The notes beneath the pieces were generated by a model that made no database searches, was not told where the DNA came from, and saw only the letters and a program-made list of their open reading frames with translations. The position numbers and the translations under genes are program-made. This document shows, in pieces, positions 1 through 9,327 of a stretch of 64,000 nucleotides of DNA. This DNA is from Aved-18 sp964606665 (GTDB lineage: Bacteria; Cyanobacteriota; Vampirovibrionia; Obscuribacterales; Obscuribacteraceae), in the NCBI GenBank assembly GCA_964606665.1, contig CAZSHS010000001.1, positions 186,001-250,000 of the forward strand, written 5' to 3'. Numbering within the stretch: position 1 is the first letter of the stretch; each line of letters begins with the position of its first letter.

Positions 1-437
1 GCCATTCCGCCTGCAGGTATGTTTGTTTCGCGACCAAATCCAGATTTGGGTAAAGGCATCGCGCCGGCACTTTGTGGACTGCCGTTTCTGTACGCGGGTC
101 CGCCGCCGCCCATTTGAACGGGAGCACCGCCGCCACCACCAGAAGGGATGTCGCCTGCCGCCCCGCCACCGTTGCCGCCATAGCCGCCACCGGCACCCTT
201 AGGTCCCGGAGGTAGTGGTACCATTTCTGGTGCCGAAGGAGCTTCGCGGAAATCTTTGATGAATGGGCGTTCGTCCAGGATTTGCATCTCGCGTGGAGCA
301 TGATAATACTGAACTTTGTCCAGCTTGTTTTTTTGAATCTTGAAACCACCCTGAGCGAATGCCGCTTCGCCACTGCTTGCAAGCAGGGATAGCCCGGTTG
401 CGCAGAGTGTCAGGTTGAGTAGTAATAGCTTTTTCAT
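1..437 (-). CDS. Gly/Pro-rich secreted protein, partial
   Basis: An open frame starts at the ATG complementary to 435-437 and runs off the left edge without a stop, so only about 145 N-terminal residues are visible. A GAGG sequence lies about 11 bases upstream of the start. Residues 1-28 form a typical Sec signal peptide (MKK start, Leu-rich core, ending near AFAQ). The mature part has a charged segment followed by Gly-Gly-Gly and Pro-rich stretches, including GGGGGAPVQMGGGG. This composition resembles the next gene (489-1481) and the C-terminus of the protein at 6763-7950. I recognise no domain. Function is unknown; an exported, low-complexity envelope protein is the most that can be said. 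Confidence 0.7.
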   Translation of the reverse strand, partial: MKKLLLLNLTLCATGLSLLASSGEAAFAQGGFKIQKNKLDKVQYYHAPREMQILDERPFIKDFREAPSAPEMVPLPPGPKGAGGGYGGNGGGAAGDIPSGGGGGAPVQMGGGGPAYRNGSPQSAGAMPLPKSGFGRETNIPAGGM

Positions 438-488
438 CTGGTTTCAATCCTCATTTGACTAGATAATTCCAACGGTAATAATTTTGGT

Positions 489-1481
489 TTAGAAGCGCAT
501 CATCTTCATACCTTGCATCATTCCTTTTCGCATCACTTGATTCATCATGCGGCCAGCGTAACGACTGCCTCTGGATGGAGGTTTGCGTTTAACAAAATCG
601 TCATCCGGCAAAGACAAATCTTGAGTAGATGCTTGCGAAAGCGAAACTGGTACTGGAGCAGATGGAGTTGGTGTGCTTCCATAGACATCGTCATTTTGCA
701 AGCGAGGCTCTTTGCCTAGGGCTTTGAAGTTAGGAGCGCTTGGTGCACTGGGTGCGTCATTAGCGCCGAAGGTATCGCTGCCTCGACCACTTATATCTTT
801 GCCGCCAAGTGGCGCTTCGCGAGCTTTGTAGTATCCAGGACTTTTGTTTTGTACATAGGCACCAGGCGCTACGCGTCCGTAACCTTGTTGCATTTCAACG
901 CTTTTTCCAAAAGGTTTTCTTACTTCGTCTTTCCAGCTTTCGTCATCGCCTCCATCTGAGTAGCCGCCGCCACCGCCACCACCACCACCACCACCGCCTT
1001 TTTCAAAGGCGCCTGGAGCAAAGTGACCATAGCCTTGTTTCTTTCCTTGAAAAGATGGAGCACCGCCGCCGCCACCACTACCACGACTAGAACCACTATA
1101 AGAACTGCTGAAAGTTCCGGCAGTGGTAGCCATTACCCCTGGCAGATCAAGACCTGTGGGAAGAGGTGGAAAGTCGGAGGGAACGATTGGTTCGTCGGCC
1201 GGAATTGGTTGCAACGAAATATCTGGTTTGGGACCAGAAGCTGCTTTTTGGTAGACCGGAGCTGCCATTGGTGCAGGACCAGATGAGCGCAAGTTTGGAT
1301 TAATAGGAATGTTGTTGACGGGATGGCGCATGTCCTGCTGTTGTCCACCATATTGATTGTCACCAGGTGTGTGAACCGTCTTACTCCAGGTGGTGGGAGG
1401 TAGCTGAGCGTGGGCATCTTGAATGCTGACCGAAAAACTCAATGCCATTACAGGTAAAAGAAGGCAGGGTAAGAGCTTCAT
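489..1481 (-). CDS. Gly/Pro-rich secreted protein with poly-Gly tract
   Basis: This is a 330-residue protein with a clear signal peptide (about residues 1-26, ending DAHAQ) and no known catalytic domain. The middle carries a long uninterrupted glycine tract (bases about 962-1000). Two imperfect copies of a GYGxxAPGAxxxK motif flank it, around residues 150 and 201. The rest is rich in Pro, Ser and Gly. The C-terminus turns basic and Met-rich (RMMNQVMRKGMMQGMKMMRF). It lies 51 bases upstream of the other secreted Gly-rich gene on the same strand, so the two may be co-transcribed. An exported structural or surface protein is an inference. The rightward frames opposite it are shadows of the repetitive sequence. 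Confidence 0.75.
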   Translation of the reverse strand: MKLLPCLLLPVMALSFSVSIQDAHAQLPPTTWSKTVHTPGDNQYGGQQQDMRHPVNNIPINPNLRSSGPAPMAAPVYQKAASGPKPDISLQPIPADEPIVPSDFPPLPTGLDLPGVMATTAGTFSSSYSGSSRGSGGGGGAPSFQGKKQGYGHFAPGAFEKGGGGGGGGGGGGYSDGGDDESWKDEVRKPFGKSVEMQQGYGRVAPGAYVQNKSPGYYKAREAPLGGKDISGRGSDTFGANDAPSAPSAPNFKALGKEPRLQNDDVYGSTPTPSAPVPVSLSQASTQDLSLPDDDFVKRKPPSRGSRYAGRMMNQVMRKGMMQGMKMMRF

Positions 1482-1860
1482 TGTATGGTCCTCGTAGTAA
1501 ATCTGCTCAAGAGCAGGTCGAAAATGGGATTCACCCTAATTTGCAGTATATGCCACCTTTTAAAAGAATGCTGCAATAGCATTTTTCCCGCCGGGAGCGG
1601 TTCTAATCTCACTCTTATATGTATAGGTATTGACCATATAGAAGATATGAGGGTGTCGAGTCCCGAAAAGGGCAGTGGGGGCTGGTCTACAGAAGGATGA
1701 ACAATTATTAACTATTTTTTAAGTGGAAGTCAATAGGGTTTTGGATAGGAAAAAATATTTTCGCCAAAATGCCTAATTTCACAGCAAAAAAATGCATTAT
1801 TCGATAAAAATGGGTATTAGGATTTTATCTAGACTCAATTTAGTACCGGTACATTGACCC
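1482..1860. other. Divergent intergenic region
   Basis: These 379 bases separate two divergently transcribed genes and must hold both promoters. The half near 1861 is AT-rich and carries a short palindrome, TACCGGTA, about 10 bases before the GTG start. I see no convincing -35/-10 pair, RNA gene or coding frame. Confidence 0.4.
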
Positions 1861-3870
1861 GTGAATACTCGCGTATACAAGCTCTTCTTATCGAGCGCTC
1901 TTGCACTAACGGTCTCGCTAAGCGCACTTCAGACCTCGGATGCTCGCCCCAAACGAAGTTCTGGAGGTGGTGGCGGAGGTGGTGGCGGTGGAGCTGGCGT
2001 CGTTTTGCAGACGCCAAATCCTACAAACCCGATGGAGCACAATAACCGCGGGGTAGAACTGGGTTCTAAAGGGCTTTGGCCCGATGCCATTCGCGAACAC
2101 GAAGCAGCCTTGAATGGCGATCCTAACAATAATACTTTTCGTCAAAACCTCTCCAGTGCTCACTTACGTTATGGCGACTTGCTTGCTGGGAAGCACAAAT
2201 GGTACGAAGCCATTCGCGAATATAGAGAAGCGCTTTATTGCGATCCTAATAACGCGCCTGCCGATTACAACCTGGATAATGCCATCAAAGCGATGGGTAA
2301 AAATCCAACCGATTATAAAGTGCGCGAAGCGATGGCTGATGATGCCGACATTTCTGGGCAATTTCCAGTTGCAATCGTCGAGTTTCGCAAATGCGTGCGC
2401 ATGCGCGATAATGGAATGAGCAATTATCGATTGGCGCGCGCATTGTACAAACAAGGCAAACAGGTAGAAGCTTATGAGCAGCTTCGCACCGCTATTAATA
2501 AAGAATGGAAATTGCCAGAAGAGAAAAAAGAATTATCTACTTGTCACCAACTAATGGGCGAAATTCTCTGGGATGTGACACAGGCAGCCAAGAAAGATGG
2601 TCGTGGCAAAATTTATCTTAAGCGTCTATATAATGTAGGCACATGTTATCGTCGTGCAGTCACCATAAATAGAGACAACTCAGACGCTGTTCGCGGCTTA
2701 ATAGAAGCGGCTAAAGAAGCTGTGGCAGTCAAAGACTCTTTTGATAACCACATGATGCTTGCTGGTGGTTATCTGTTAGGTGGTGATTTACAACGAGCCA
2801 AAGCGGAGTATGCTCGTTGCTGGCAATTGCAACCAAAATCTCCTGCTTTACACAAGGCCCGCCGCGTTTATCACATGATTGTGGTCAAGTCTCCAATTGC
2901 ATCTCCAGCTTTAATTCAAGATACACTTGCAAAAGTCCAGAAAGAATTAGACGTCTCTCCAGATGATCCAGAATTACTGGTTATTTATGCCTATGGCAAG
3001 CAGAAGCTTGGTGATGAAGAAACATCTAAGATGGCTTTTAAGAAAGCTTTAGCTATAAATCCGTACATTTTGCAAGATGACAAAAACACTGGCAAAGTTG
3101 TAGAAGAGCAATTAGCCAAAGAAAAAGAGAAGAAGCCTAAAACAAAGATTGCTAAAGCTGCAGGCGAAGAGGGCGAAGAAGCCGAAGGCGAGGAAGAAAA
3201 AACTGCTGATGCATCTGCTGGCGAAGAAAAAAAGAAAGATTTGCCTAAGGCACCTGAGAAGCCAAAAGTGGCTAAAAATAAAGCTTTATACGATGAGCTA
3301 GAAGGATATTTAGCTAATAACGATTTTGAAAACGGTATCAAAAAAGCCAACGAATATGTAGACAAGAATCCAGAAGACGGTCATATGTGGTTGCTTTTGG
3401 CGCATATGTATTATAAGAGTGGTGATAAAGAAGCTGCTTTAGTTGCTTATCGAACTGCTGACGCCTTGAAAGAACCAGGTGTAGACAAGCTTGTCACTCA
3501 AGTTGAAAATATGCGAGTACAGGAAGATTTGGTAAAAGCAAGAAATCTAATTAGTAGCGGAAAAGAAATTGAAGGTCGCAATTTACTGAAAGAAATTACC
3601 AGGAAAGCACCTAAATATATTGATGGACACAGAGAATATCTAAATATTTTGAGAAAGCTCAATGAGAAAGAGGAAGCCGAAAAAGAAGATAGAATTCTGA
3701 GATCATTGGAAGGAAGTTCTGCTCCACCTGCTCAACCAGCTACTCAAAAAGCAGAAGAACCAAAACCAAAAAAGGAAGAAGGTGCTGTTGCTAAACCGCT
3801 TGAGCTGAAACTCGATCCCAAAAAGTTTCCCAAAAAAACTAGTTCTGATCAATCGAATAAGGATCAATGA
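1861..3870 (+). CDS. Secreted TPR-repeat protein
   Basis: This 669-residue protein has a GTG start, chosen because a good signal peptide follows directly (about residues 1-28, ending SDA). A poly-Gly stretch comes next (about residues 35-46). TPR-like helical repeats follow from about residue 50 to 420 (NNRGVELGSKGLWPDAIREH, then DLLAGKHKWYEAIREYREAL). A Lys/Glu-rich linker covers about 420-480, with more TPR units to about residue 610 and a charged C-terminus. TPR arrays are protein-binding scaffolds; no enzymatic domain is visible. The stop overlaps the next start as ATGA, so the two TPR genes are translationally coupled. No clear Shine-Dalgarno sequence precedes the GTG. Role unknown, probably periplasmic or surface assembly. 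Confidence 0.8.
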   Translation: MNTRVYKLFLSSALALTVSLSALQTSDARPKRSSGGGGGGGGGGAGVVLQTPNPTNPMEHNNRGVELGSKGLWPDAIREHEAALNGDPNNNTFRQNLSSAHLRYGDLLAGKHKWYEAIREYREALYCDPNNAPADYNLDNAIKAMGKNPTDYKVREAMADDADISGQFPVAIVEFRKCVRMRDNGMSNYRLARALYKQGKQVEAYEQLRTAINKEWKLPEEKKELSTCHQLMGEILWDVTQAAKKDGRGKIYLKRLYNVGTCYRRAVTINRDNSDAVRGLIEAAKEAVAVKDSFDNHMMLAGGYLLGGDLQRAKAEYARCWQLQPKSPALHKARRVYHMIVVKSPIASPALIQDTLAKVQKELDVSPDDPELLVIYAYGKQKLGDEETSKMAFKKALAINPYILQDDKNTGKVVEEQLAKEKEKKPKTKIAKAAGEEGEEAEGEEEKTADASAGEEKKKDLPKAPEKPKVAKNKALYDELEGYLANNDFENGIKKANEYVDKNPEDGHMWLLLAHMYYKSGDKEAALVAYRTADALKEPGVDKLVTQVENMRVQEDLVKARNLISSGKEIEGRNLLKEITRKAPKYIDGHREYLNILRKLNEKEEAEKEDRILRSLEGSSAPPAQPATQKAEEPKPKKEEGAVAKPLELKLDPKKFPKKTSSDQSNKDQ

Positions 3871-6038
3871 AACAGATAATTAGACAAGCTGGATTTAGAT
3901 CAGGTTTTAGCTGGATGTTGGCATCGGCACTTTTGCTTTCATCTACACTTCCGCTAGTGCCAGCTTATGCAGCTGATGACGACAAGCCTGTGGTGACACC
4001 GCTTGCGGACCCAGGCACTGTGGTTGAGCAAGAAGATTCTGGATCTAAAAAGAAAAAGAAATCCAAGTCTGGTAGTAGTTCCAAATCGAAAAAGAAGAAT
4101 AAAGAAGAAACAGTAAAAGAAACGCAAGAAGATCTGCCTAAAGCGGCAGAGTCAGAAGGCAAAGACGAGACTGCTAAAGACGAAACCGCTAAAGAGCCCG
4201 TCAAAGCAGAAGAAAAGGCACCTGAAGCTGCAAGTGAAAAAACAGATCAGCCAGCCGAAACTACTGACAATAAAGAAAACAAAGACACCACTGCTAATAC
4301 CAAAGACGAAAAGACCGCAGAAGATAAAACAGAAAAATCGGAAGAAACTGCCGCAGATCCAGAAAGTGAATCTGCTTCTAAGAAGCGCAAGAAAAGCGGA
4401 GCTAAGCCTAGTCAAAGTATTGCTGAAGCTGATGAATTATTGCTCAATCATAAATATTGGGATGCTGAAAAAGCGTATCGAGCACTACTTGATACAGACG
4501 AGAATGGTGATGCTCATGCGGGTCTAGCCGTAGCGTTAGCCAGACAGAATAATGCAAATAAAGTAATTGAAGCGGAACAAATTTTGCGCAAAGGACGTGA
4601 GGATTTCTCAGACAATCCAAACATGATGGCAGCGGCTGGATATGTTTCATTCATTCATTCAAAGACTGTAGCATCTCCTGCTAAGCGCGATTTGTATCTG
4701 GAAGCGGCAGAGACTCTTTCTAAGCGTGCTGTGAAGACCAATCCTGATATTTCTATCGCCCAACAAACACTTGGTGCAGTGAGACTTTTGCAAGATGATC
4801 CAGAGGGTGCTATTGGACCTTTGCGCAGAGCAGTCGAACTTGCACTCAATCCTCAGAATTTGGCTTTTCTTGCAGAGGCACTACTCAAGACCGATCCCAA
4901 GAACAAAGAAGCCCGCGAGCTGATTGAGCAAGCACTGGAGATGAATCCCAAAAACTGGTCGGCGCGCTTGCAGAAAGCTTTTATTCTTACTAATAGCGGC
5001 AAGCACGAAGACGCATTTGTAGAGTTGCAGTCTATTCCTCGTGATCAACGTGGTTCTGAATGGCACAATGTGCAAGGTGATATTTATCGCAAACAAGGCG
5101 ACGGACCTTCGGCTCTTGCAAGCTGGAAAGAATCAAACCGAATGGACCCCCGCAATGCAGAGCCATATAAAAGACTGGCAGAGTATTATGCTGTTCGTGG
5201 CGATGGAGAGCTTGCCATAGCCGAGATGCACAACGCTCTTGAGATTTTGCCAAATGATTTAAACCTTCGAAGCCGGCTAGCAGAACTGGCTTTACGCCAG
5301 GACAAATTAGATGTGGCTGAGCAAGAATATCGGACCATTTTAGCCGTAAAGCAAGACGATGCCTCGGCTTTGCTGGGTTTGTCTCGTGTTTATTTTAGGA
5401 CTGCTCGCAAAGAGGGACAATATCCTCAAGGCTGGCAGAATCTAATGGAGCAGTTGCAAAATGTCATGACTGAGCAGTCTGTCAAAGGCGAAGTAGTAAA
5501 AGGAACTAAGAACTTAAAAGAGAAAATTCAGTTGTCCGAGGCAGAAAAAGCGCTTACACAGAATCGTTTTCGCGAAGCACGACAAATTTTTTCTCAAGTC
5601 ATAAACACCCATAAAGAAGAGCCCTACGAGCTTTTGACCCTTGGAGAGCAAGCCTTTAATGATGGCGATTTGAAGTCTGCCGAGCAAGCTTTCACATACG
5701 CACGCGAATTGCCTGATGTGGCTCCTCGTGCCGAGCAAGGCATAAGTAAAATTGTGTCGCAGCGCAATGAAGCAATGCGCCAGACCAAATTGGGCGATGC
5801 TACCCTTCGCATTCCCGAGGTAGCGGTAGATCACTATAAACAGGCACTTATTGCCGATCCTCAGTATCCAGAGGCTTACTATGGTTTGTTCAATTTATTT
5901 TATAGGACGAAGAATGAAACTGATAAAGCAATAGATTACGCTCTATGTTTTTTAGAGGCCTCAGACGAGGAAAACCCTCTGCGCAAGGAAGTCGAGACTA
6001 ATTTGTCTAAGCTTAAAAAGAGTCGAAAAGAAAAATAA
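3867..6038 (+). CDS. Secreted TPR protein with charged N-terminal linker
   Basis: This is a 723-residue protein. Residues 1-35 form a signal peptide ending PAYAA. Residues about 40-185 are a highly charged Lys/Glu/Thr low-complexity stretch that is probably disordered. From about residue 190 to the end there are many TPR-type helix pairs (for example YWDAEKAYRALL, DPEGAIGPLRRAVELAL, GELAIAEMHNALEILPNDL). The ATG overlaps the TGA of the previous TPR gene by 4 bases. The shared architecture (signal peptide, low-complexity spacer, TPR array) suggests the two proteins act together in the envelope, perhaps as a scaffold. No partner enzyme is encoded next to them, so the function stays open. Confidence 0.8.
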   Translation: MKQIIRQAGFRSGFSWMLASALLLSSTLPLVPAYAADDDKPVVTPLADPGTVVEQEDSGSKKKKKSKSGSSSKSKKKNKEETVKETQEDLPKAAESEGKDETAKDETAKEPVKAEEKAPEAASEKTDQPAETTDNKENKDTTANTKDEKTAEDKTEKSEETAADPESESASKKRKKSGAKPSQSIAEADELLLNHKYWDAEKAYRALLDTDENGDAHAGLAVALARQNNANKVIEAEQILRKGREDFSDNPNMMAAAGYVSFIHSKTVASPAKRDLYLEAAETLSKRAVKTNPDISIAQQTLGAVRLLQDDPEGAIGPLRRAVELALNPQNLAFLAEALLKTDPKNKEARELIEQALEMNPKNWSARLQKAFILTNSGKHEDAFVELQSIPRDQRGSEWHNVQGDIYRKQGDGPSALASWKESNRMDPRNAEPYKRLAEYYAVRGDGELAIAEMHNALEILPNDLNLRSRLAELALRQDKLDVAEQEYRTILAVKQDDASALLGLSRVYFRTARKEGQYPQGWQNLMEQLQNVMTEQSVKGEVVKGTKNLKEKIQLSEAEKALTQNRFREARQIFSQVINTHKEEPYELLTLGEQAFNDGDLKSAEQAFTYARELPDVAPRAEQGISKIVSQRNEAMRQTKLGDATLRIPEVAVDHYKQALIADPQYPEAYYGLFNLFYRTKNETDKAIDYALCFLEASDEENPLRKEVETNLSKLKKSRKEK

Positions 6039-6079
6039 GAGAGTAATATGGAAGTGCGCTTATCAAAGGACAAAAAACT

Positions 6080-6580
6080 ATGAGCCCGGCAGGTCCCAAA
6101 GGCAGAAAAAGAAAAAAGAATCCCGGTGCGCCACCGCCCTCTCGTCGTAGTGGCAGATCCGCCTCGGCTGCAAATGACGACGATGAAAAAGAAGAATTGG
6201 CTGAAAGCAGCGATTTGCCAGCGCCAACTAAGCGCTCGAAAAATGAAGCCAATAAAGAGATGTGGAATCAAGGAAAGAAAGGTCTTTCCGACATCTGGAA
6301 AAACTATGTGCAGATGCTGCAGCGCGATTTTCAAAAGCGCTCGCGCGATTCTCAAGAACAGCTTATATTGCGACTTTCACAAGTTCTCACAATTGGTTGT
6401 GTTGTTGTACTTTTGAATTTTTTCTACTCATTCATTCCATCGGTTATTAGAATTTTTGCTTTTCCAGTTTTGCTTGTAATTGCCTGGTTTGTGGCTACTC
6501 GTGCCATTGCACCAATGATCATTGTGCGTTTTGAAGACCACCTCAACCCCAGAGACGATTACGAGGATGAAGACGCTTAA
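6080..6580 (+). CDS. Small membrane protein with charged N-terminus
   Basis: A 166-residue protein of no family I recognise. Residues 1-70 are basic/acidic, Pro-rich and probably cytosolic. Residues 70-95 are an amphipathic charged helix. Two hydrophobic segments follow (about residues 103-120 and 124-146), then a short acidic tail ending DYEDEDA. The gene begins 41 bases after the TPR gene, and the next small membrane gene starts inside its last codons, so it sits in the same rightward operon. Confidence 0.6.
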   Translation: MSPAGPKGRKRKKNPGAPPPSRRSGRSASAANDDDEKEELAESSDLPAPTKRSKNEANKEMWNQGKKGLSDIWKNYVQMLQRDFQKRSRDSQEQLILRLSQVLTIGCVVVLLNFFYSFIPSVIRIFAFPVLLVIAWFVATRAIAPMIIVRFEDHLNPRDDYEDEDA

Positions 6581-6776
6581 ATTTTTGGGTGCGGGACTAA
6601 TTGTGGCATGTGCTTTTGCCATAATGCTGCCCGACGTTATTACTTATTTGTCTGGATTGTGGCGAATTATACTTTTAGTTGTCACAATGGTATTAGCAGC
6701 TTCGGCTCTGGTTTTTGTCTATCACAGAGTACGAGCAAAAATAGAAACGAATAAAAAAGACGATGCGGCGGACTAA
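6567..6776 (+). CDS. Two-helix membrane protein
   Basis: A 69-residue protein, read from the ATG at 6567 (MKTLKF). It overlaps the previous stop by 14 bases, with GAGG immediately upstream. An earlier ATG at 6522 lies deep inside the previous gene and is less likely. Two hydrophobic segments span about residues 6-25 and 30-50, with a basic tail that suggests a cytosolic C-terminus. Its operon position between a membrane protein and a secreted protein suggests a small accessory membrane subunit. No family recognised. Confidence 0.55.
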   Translation: MKTLKFLGAGLIVACAFAIMLPDVITYLSGLWRIILLVVTMVLAASALVFVYHRVRAKIETNKKDDAAD

Positions 6777-7950
6777 ATATATGAATCGACAAGCATTTCT
6801 ACTGGCATTATCTGTAAGCATCACAGCTTTAGGACTGGGCTCTTTTGGTGTTGATGCACGTCCGCGAGGCGGTGACCCGGAGAAATACTTTAATGCACCG
6901 CAATCACTGGAAGGAAAGACTGTGGTCATTCCCATTGGAACAGTAATTGAAGGTCGAATGAATTCGACCATAAGCTCCAAAGATAGCAATCAGGGCGAGA
7001 AGTTCACTCTTGAAATTACGACTCCTTGTATGGCAAATGGAACAGATGTGGTCATTCCTGCTGGAGCCAAAATAGAAGGCGAGGTAGTGGAAGCCATTCC
7101 TGCAAGCAAGATTTACAGGCGTAAGGGCACCCAGCAAGGTAAACCGACAGGCAAGTTGCGCACTCAGATAAATACTTTGCGCACGCCTGATGGTGTTTCG
7201 TATCAAATAACTGCATCAATTGCGGGCGAAATGATTTCTGCTGGTAAGGGACGATTGCAACAAAATCCTGAGATTTCCAAACACGACATTGGTTACATGG
7301 GTGATGTGACCAGTTTTGCCGCTGTTCATCCAGGCGTCAATGTATCTAATGCTGTTAATCCACTGAAAGTGACAGACCGTCGAGCTTATATGAAAGACCC
7401 CATTTTGGGAACTGAGAAACCAGACGCCATGAATCGCATGGGAAGACCTGTTTATCGTTCTCTTGTGCGAATCAAGCAAGATATTTATATCAAAGAGGGT
7501 TCGCCTTTGAATATTCGACTTGATTCACCACTCAAAATATCAATTGCACCGGCACAAGGTCGTATGTCGATCGATTATACGCAAATGATGCCGACTCCTG
7601 ATGAATCTAATCGTGACCGCAATTTCAGGCGTTTCAAGCCTGTTTCAAGTGGTGGCGGCGGTGGCTATCAAGATTCCAGTGGGTTCCCCGCTCCGGCAAG
7701 TAATGTGAATAGTAGTAATAATCCTGCCGAGCAAGCTCAAGCACCGGTGCAAAGACAAGCACCTCCACCACCTGATCCTGAAGCTCACTTGCCGCGTTTC
7801 TTGCGTACACCAAAAAATAGTTTTAACGAAAAATATGAACCACCAATTACCGCTGGTGAAGGCTATCAGGTTGGACCCAATCCAAATGCAAGTCCTAATG
7901 GAAATGGTGGCGGTGCGCCTGTGCAGAAAGGTGGAGGCGACGATTTTTAG
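6763..7950 (+). CDS. Secreted protein with repeated VIPxGxxIEG motifs
   Basis: This 395-residue exported protein could also start at the ATG at 6781 (MNRQAF), which gives a more standard signal peptide; the cleavage area is around GVDA. Two copies of a beta-rich motif are visible in the first 120 residues: VVIPIGTVIEGRMNSTISSK and VVIPAGAKIEGEVVEAIPAS. I know this pattern from uncharacterised exported proteins in which such units look like small beta-barrel folds. The C-terminal third is Gly/Pro/Asn-rich, with polyproline and Gly runs like those of the genes at the left edge. It is the last secreted member of this run, 3 bases before ubiX. Function unknown. Confidence 0.65.
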   Translation: MRRTKYMNRQAFLLALSVSITALGLGSFGVDARPRGGDPEKYFNAPQSLEGKTVVIPIGTVIEGRMNSTISSKDSNQGEKFTLEITTPCMANGTDVVIPAGAKIEGEVVEAIPASKIYRRKGTQQGKPTGKLRTQINTLRTPDGVSYQITASIAGEMISAGKGRLQQNPEISKHDIGYMGDVTSFAAVHPGVNVSNAVNPLKVTDRRAYMKDPILGTEKPDAMNRMGRPVYRSLVRIKQDIYIKEGSPLNIRLDSPLKISIAPAQGRMSIDYTQMMPTPDESNRDRNFRRFKPVSSGGGGGYQDSSGFPAPASNVNSSNNPAEQAQAPVQRQAPPPPDPEAHLPRFLRTPKNSFNEKYEPPITAGEGYQVGPNPNASPNGNGGGAPVQKGGGDDF

Positions 7951-7953
7951 CGC

Positions 7954-8589
7954 ATGAAAAAAGAGCTGCCCATTATATTAGCCATGACCGGAGCAAGTGG
8001 TGCCATTTACGGATTGCGTATGCTTCAATATTTGGTGAGCGTCAAGCAGCCTGTGGAGCTGGTTTTGTCCAAAGCGGCAATTCGAGTTATGCAAGAAGAG
8101 CACGATTTGAAAATAAATCAGTCTAAAAATGCATTGGAAAATATTTTCCATTTTTTGAATATAGACACAAATTGCAAGACAGTAAAACTGCATGACCTGC
8201 TAGATTATGGTGCCACCATATCTAGTGGCTCATATAAAACGCGAGGTATGGTCATTTTGCCATGCAGTGCCGGAACGCTTGGGGCACTTGCTCATGGGCT
8301 TTCTGAGAATCTAGTGCATCGCGCAGCCAGTGTCTGTCTCAAAGAAAGACGACCACTTGTAATAGTTGTGAGAGAAATGCCTTTTGGGCAGATTCAGCTC
8401 AAAAATATGCTTGCGTTAAGTGAAGCCGGAGCTATCGTTTCGTGCGCTTCTCCGGGCTTTTATCATCGTCCACAAACGGTTATGGACCAAATTGACTTCG
8501 TGGTCGGTCGTGTGCTCGATCAATTGGATTTAGATAACTCACTCTTCAAAAGATGGAAAGAGGAATCGCCTCAATTTGTTTATGAGTGA
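7954..8589 (+). CDS. ubiX: Flavin prenyltransferase UbiX
   Basis: This 211-residue protein matches UbiX over its full length. It has the N-terminal flavin-binding MTGASGAIYGLRML, the middle GSYKTRGMVILPCSAGTLGA and the C-terminal REMPFGQIQLKNMLALSEAG and SPGFYH motifs. UbiX makes prenylated FMN from reduced FMN and a dimethylallyl phosphate donor, the cofactor of UbiD-type decarboxylases. No ubiD lies in this window. The gene starts 3 bases after the preceding secreted protein, and its end overlaps the start of rimM by 8 bases (ATGAGTGA), so it is probably the penultimate gene of the operon. Confidence 0.9.
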   Translation: MKKELPIILAMTGASGAIYGLRMLQYLVSVKQPVELVLSKAAIRVMQEEHDLKINQSKNALENIFHFLNIDTNCKTVKLHDLLDYGATISSGSYKTRGMVILPCSAGTLGALAHGLSENLVHRAASVCLKERRPLVIVVREMPFGQIQLKNMLALSEAGAIVSCASPGFYHRPQTVMDQIDFVVGRVLDQLDLDNSLFKRWKEESPQFVYE

Positions 8590-9121
8590 TAAAGAATCAA
8601 AGAACTACGATTTCCAGGTCGGTCAAATAGTAGGGGCCCATGGAATAAAAGGTCATGTCAAAATTCGCCCGAGTTCGAATAACCCACGTCTATTTTCAGA
8701 ATTGAAAACGGTACTTCTACAGAATCAAAAAAATGATTCAAGTACTAAAATGGGTGTCCAAAATATTGATTTTGATCGCAAAATGTTTTTCGTCAAACTA
8801 GCAGAATGTAACTCCAGAAACGATGCTGAAGCTTTGGTTGGTTTTCAGGTGTACACGCAAAAGAAGCAGCTAAAAAATCTCAACCAGGACGAGTGGTGGA
8901 TTAAGGACCTTATAGGTCTTTTTGTCTATGCTAAAACAGGCGAGAAGCTTGGCGCTGTCTTGAATGTATTTGGCGAGCAAGGCGAGTGGCTCGAAATAAG
9001 TTTGGATGCAAAAGAAGGTAAGACAGCACTCATTCCCTTTGTAAAAGAAATAGTCCCTGTGGTGGACACTAGTCTTGGTCGTGTTGAAATCAACACTGAA
9101 ATTCAGGGATTGCTGGACTAA
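8582..9121 (+). CDS. rimM: Ribosome maturation factor RimM
   Basis: A 179-residue protein from the ATG at 8582; a TTG two codons earlier is also open. The N-terminal RimM domain (QVGQIVGAHGIKGHVKIRP) is followed by a C-terminal PRC-barrel (DEWWIKDLIGLFVYAKTGEK to the ALIPFVKEIVPVVD segment). RimM binds ribosomal protein S19 and helps mature the 30S head. Its usual partners rpsP and trmD are not adjacent here; it overlaps ubiX instead. Assignment is confident from both domains and normal length. Confidence 0.9.
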   Translation: MSDKESKNYDFQVGQIVGAHGIKGHVKIRPSSNNPRLFSELKTVLLQNQKNDSSTKMGVQNIDFDRKMFFVKLAECNSRNDAEALVGFQVYTQKKQLKNLNQDEWWIKDLIGLFVYAKTGEKLGAVLNVFGEQGEWLEISLDAKEGKTALIPFVKEIVPVVDTSLGRVEINTEIQGLLD

Positions 9122-9167
9122 AATTTTCGGCAAGCTATCTTAATTTTAGTTATCATAAAATGCTTGC

Positions 9168-9196
9168 TTGAATACTTGAATACTACCCCGTATATA
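9168..9196 (+). promoter_or_regulatory. Candidate sigma-70 promoter before the GT20 gene
   Basis: TTGAAT at 9168-9173 and TATATA at 9191-9196 are separated by exactly 17 bases, and the region is AT-rich. The position leaves a leader of about 120 bases before the ATG at 9328. The match is visual only. Confidence 0.45.
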
Positions 9197-9327
9197 CCTT
9201 ACCTTATATAGATAACTTATTCGTTTGATTCCAACCGAGAAGTCCAGTCGAGTCATAAAACGACGCTTCTGCAGGCATCAATTATGGCGTCCATTTTTAC
9301 AACAATTTTTCAATCAAAAGAGTTTAG

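Noticed and set aside
962..1000. Possible CRISPR-like or simple repeat array
   Set aside because: The repeat unit is a 3-base glycine codon inside a coding frame, without spacers. No CRISPR array or cas gene was seen anywhere in the window.
809..1090. Rightward frame with poly-His stretch
   Set aside because: It is the other-strand reading of the glycine tract in the secreted protein at 489-1481, which has a signal peptide and a ribosome-binding context.
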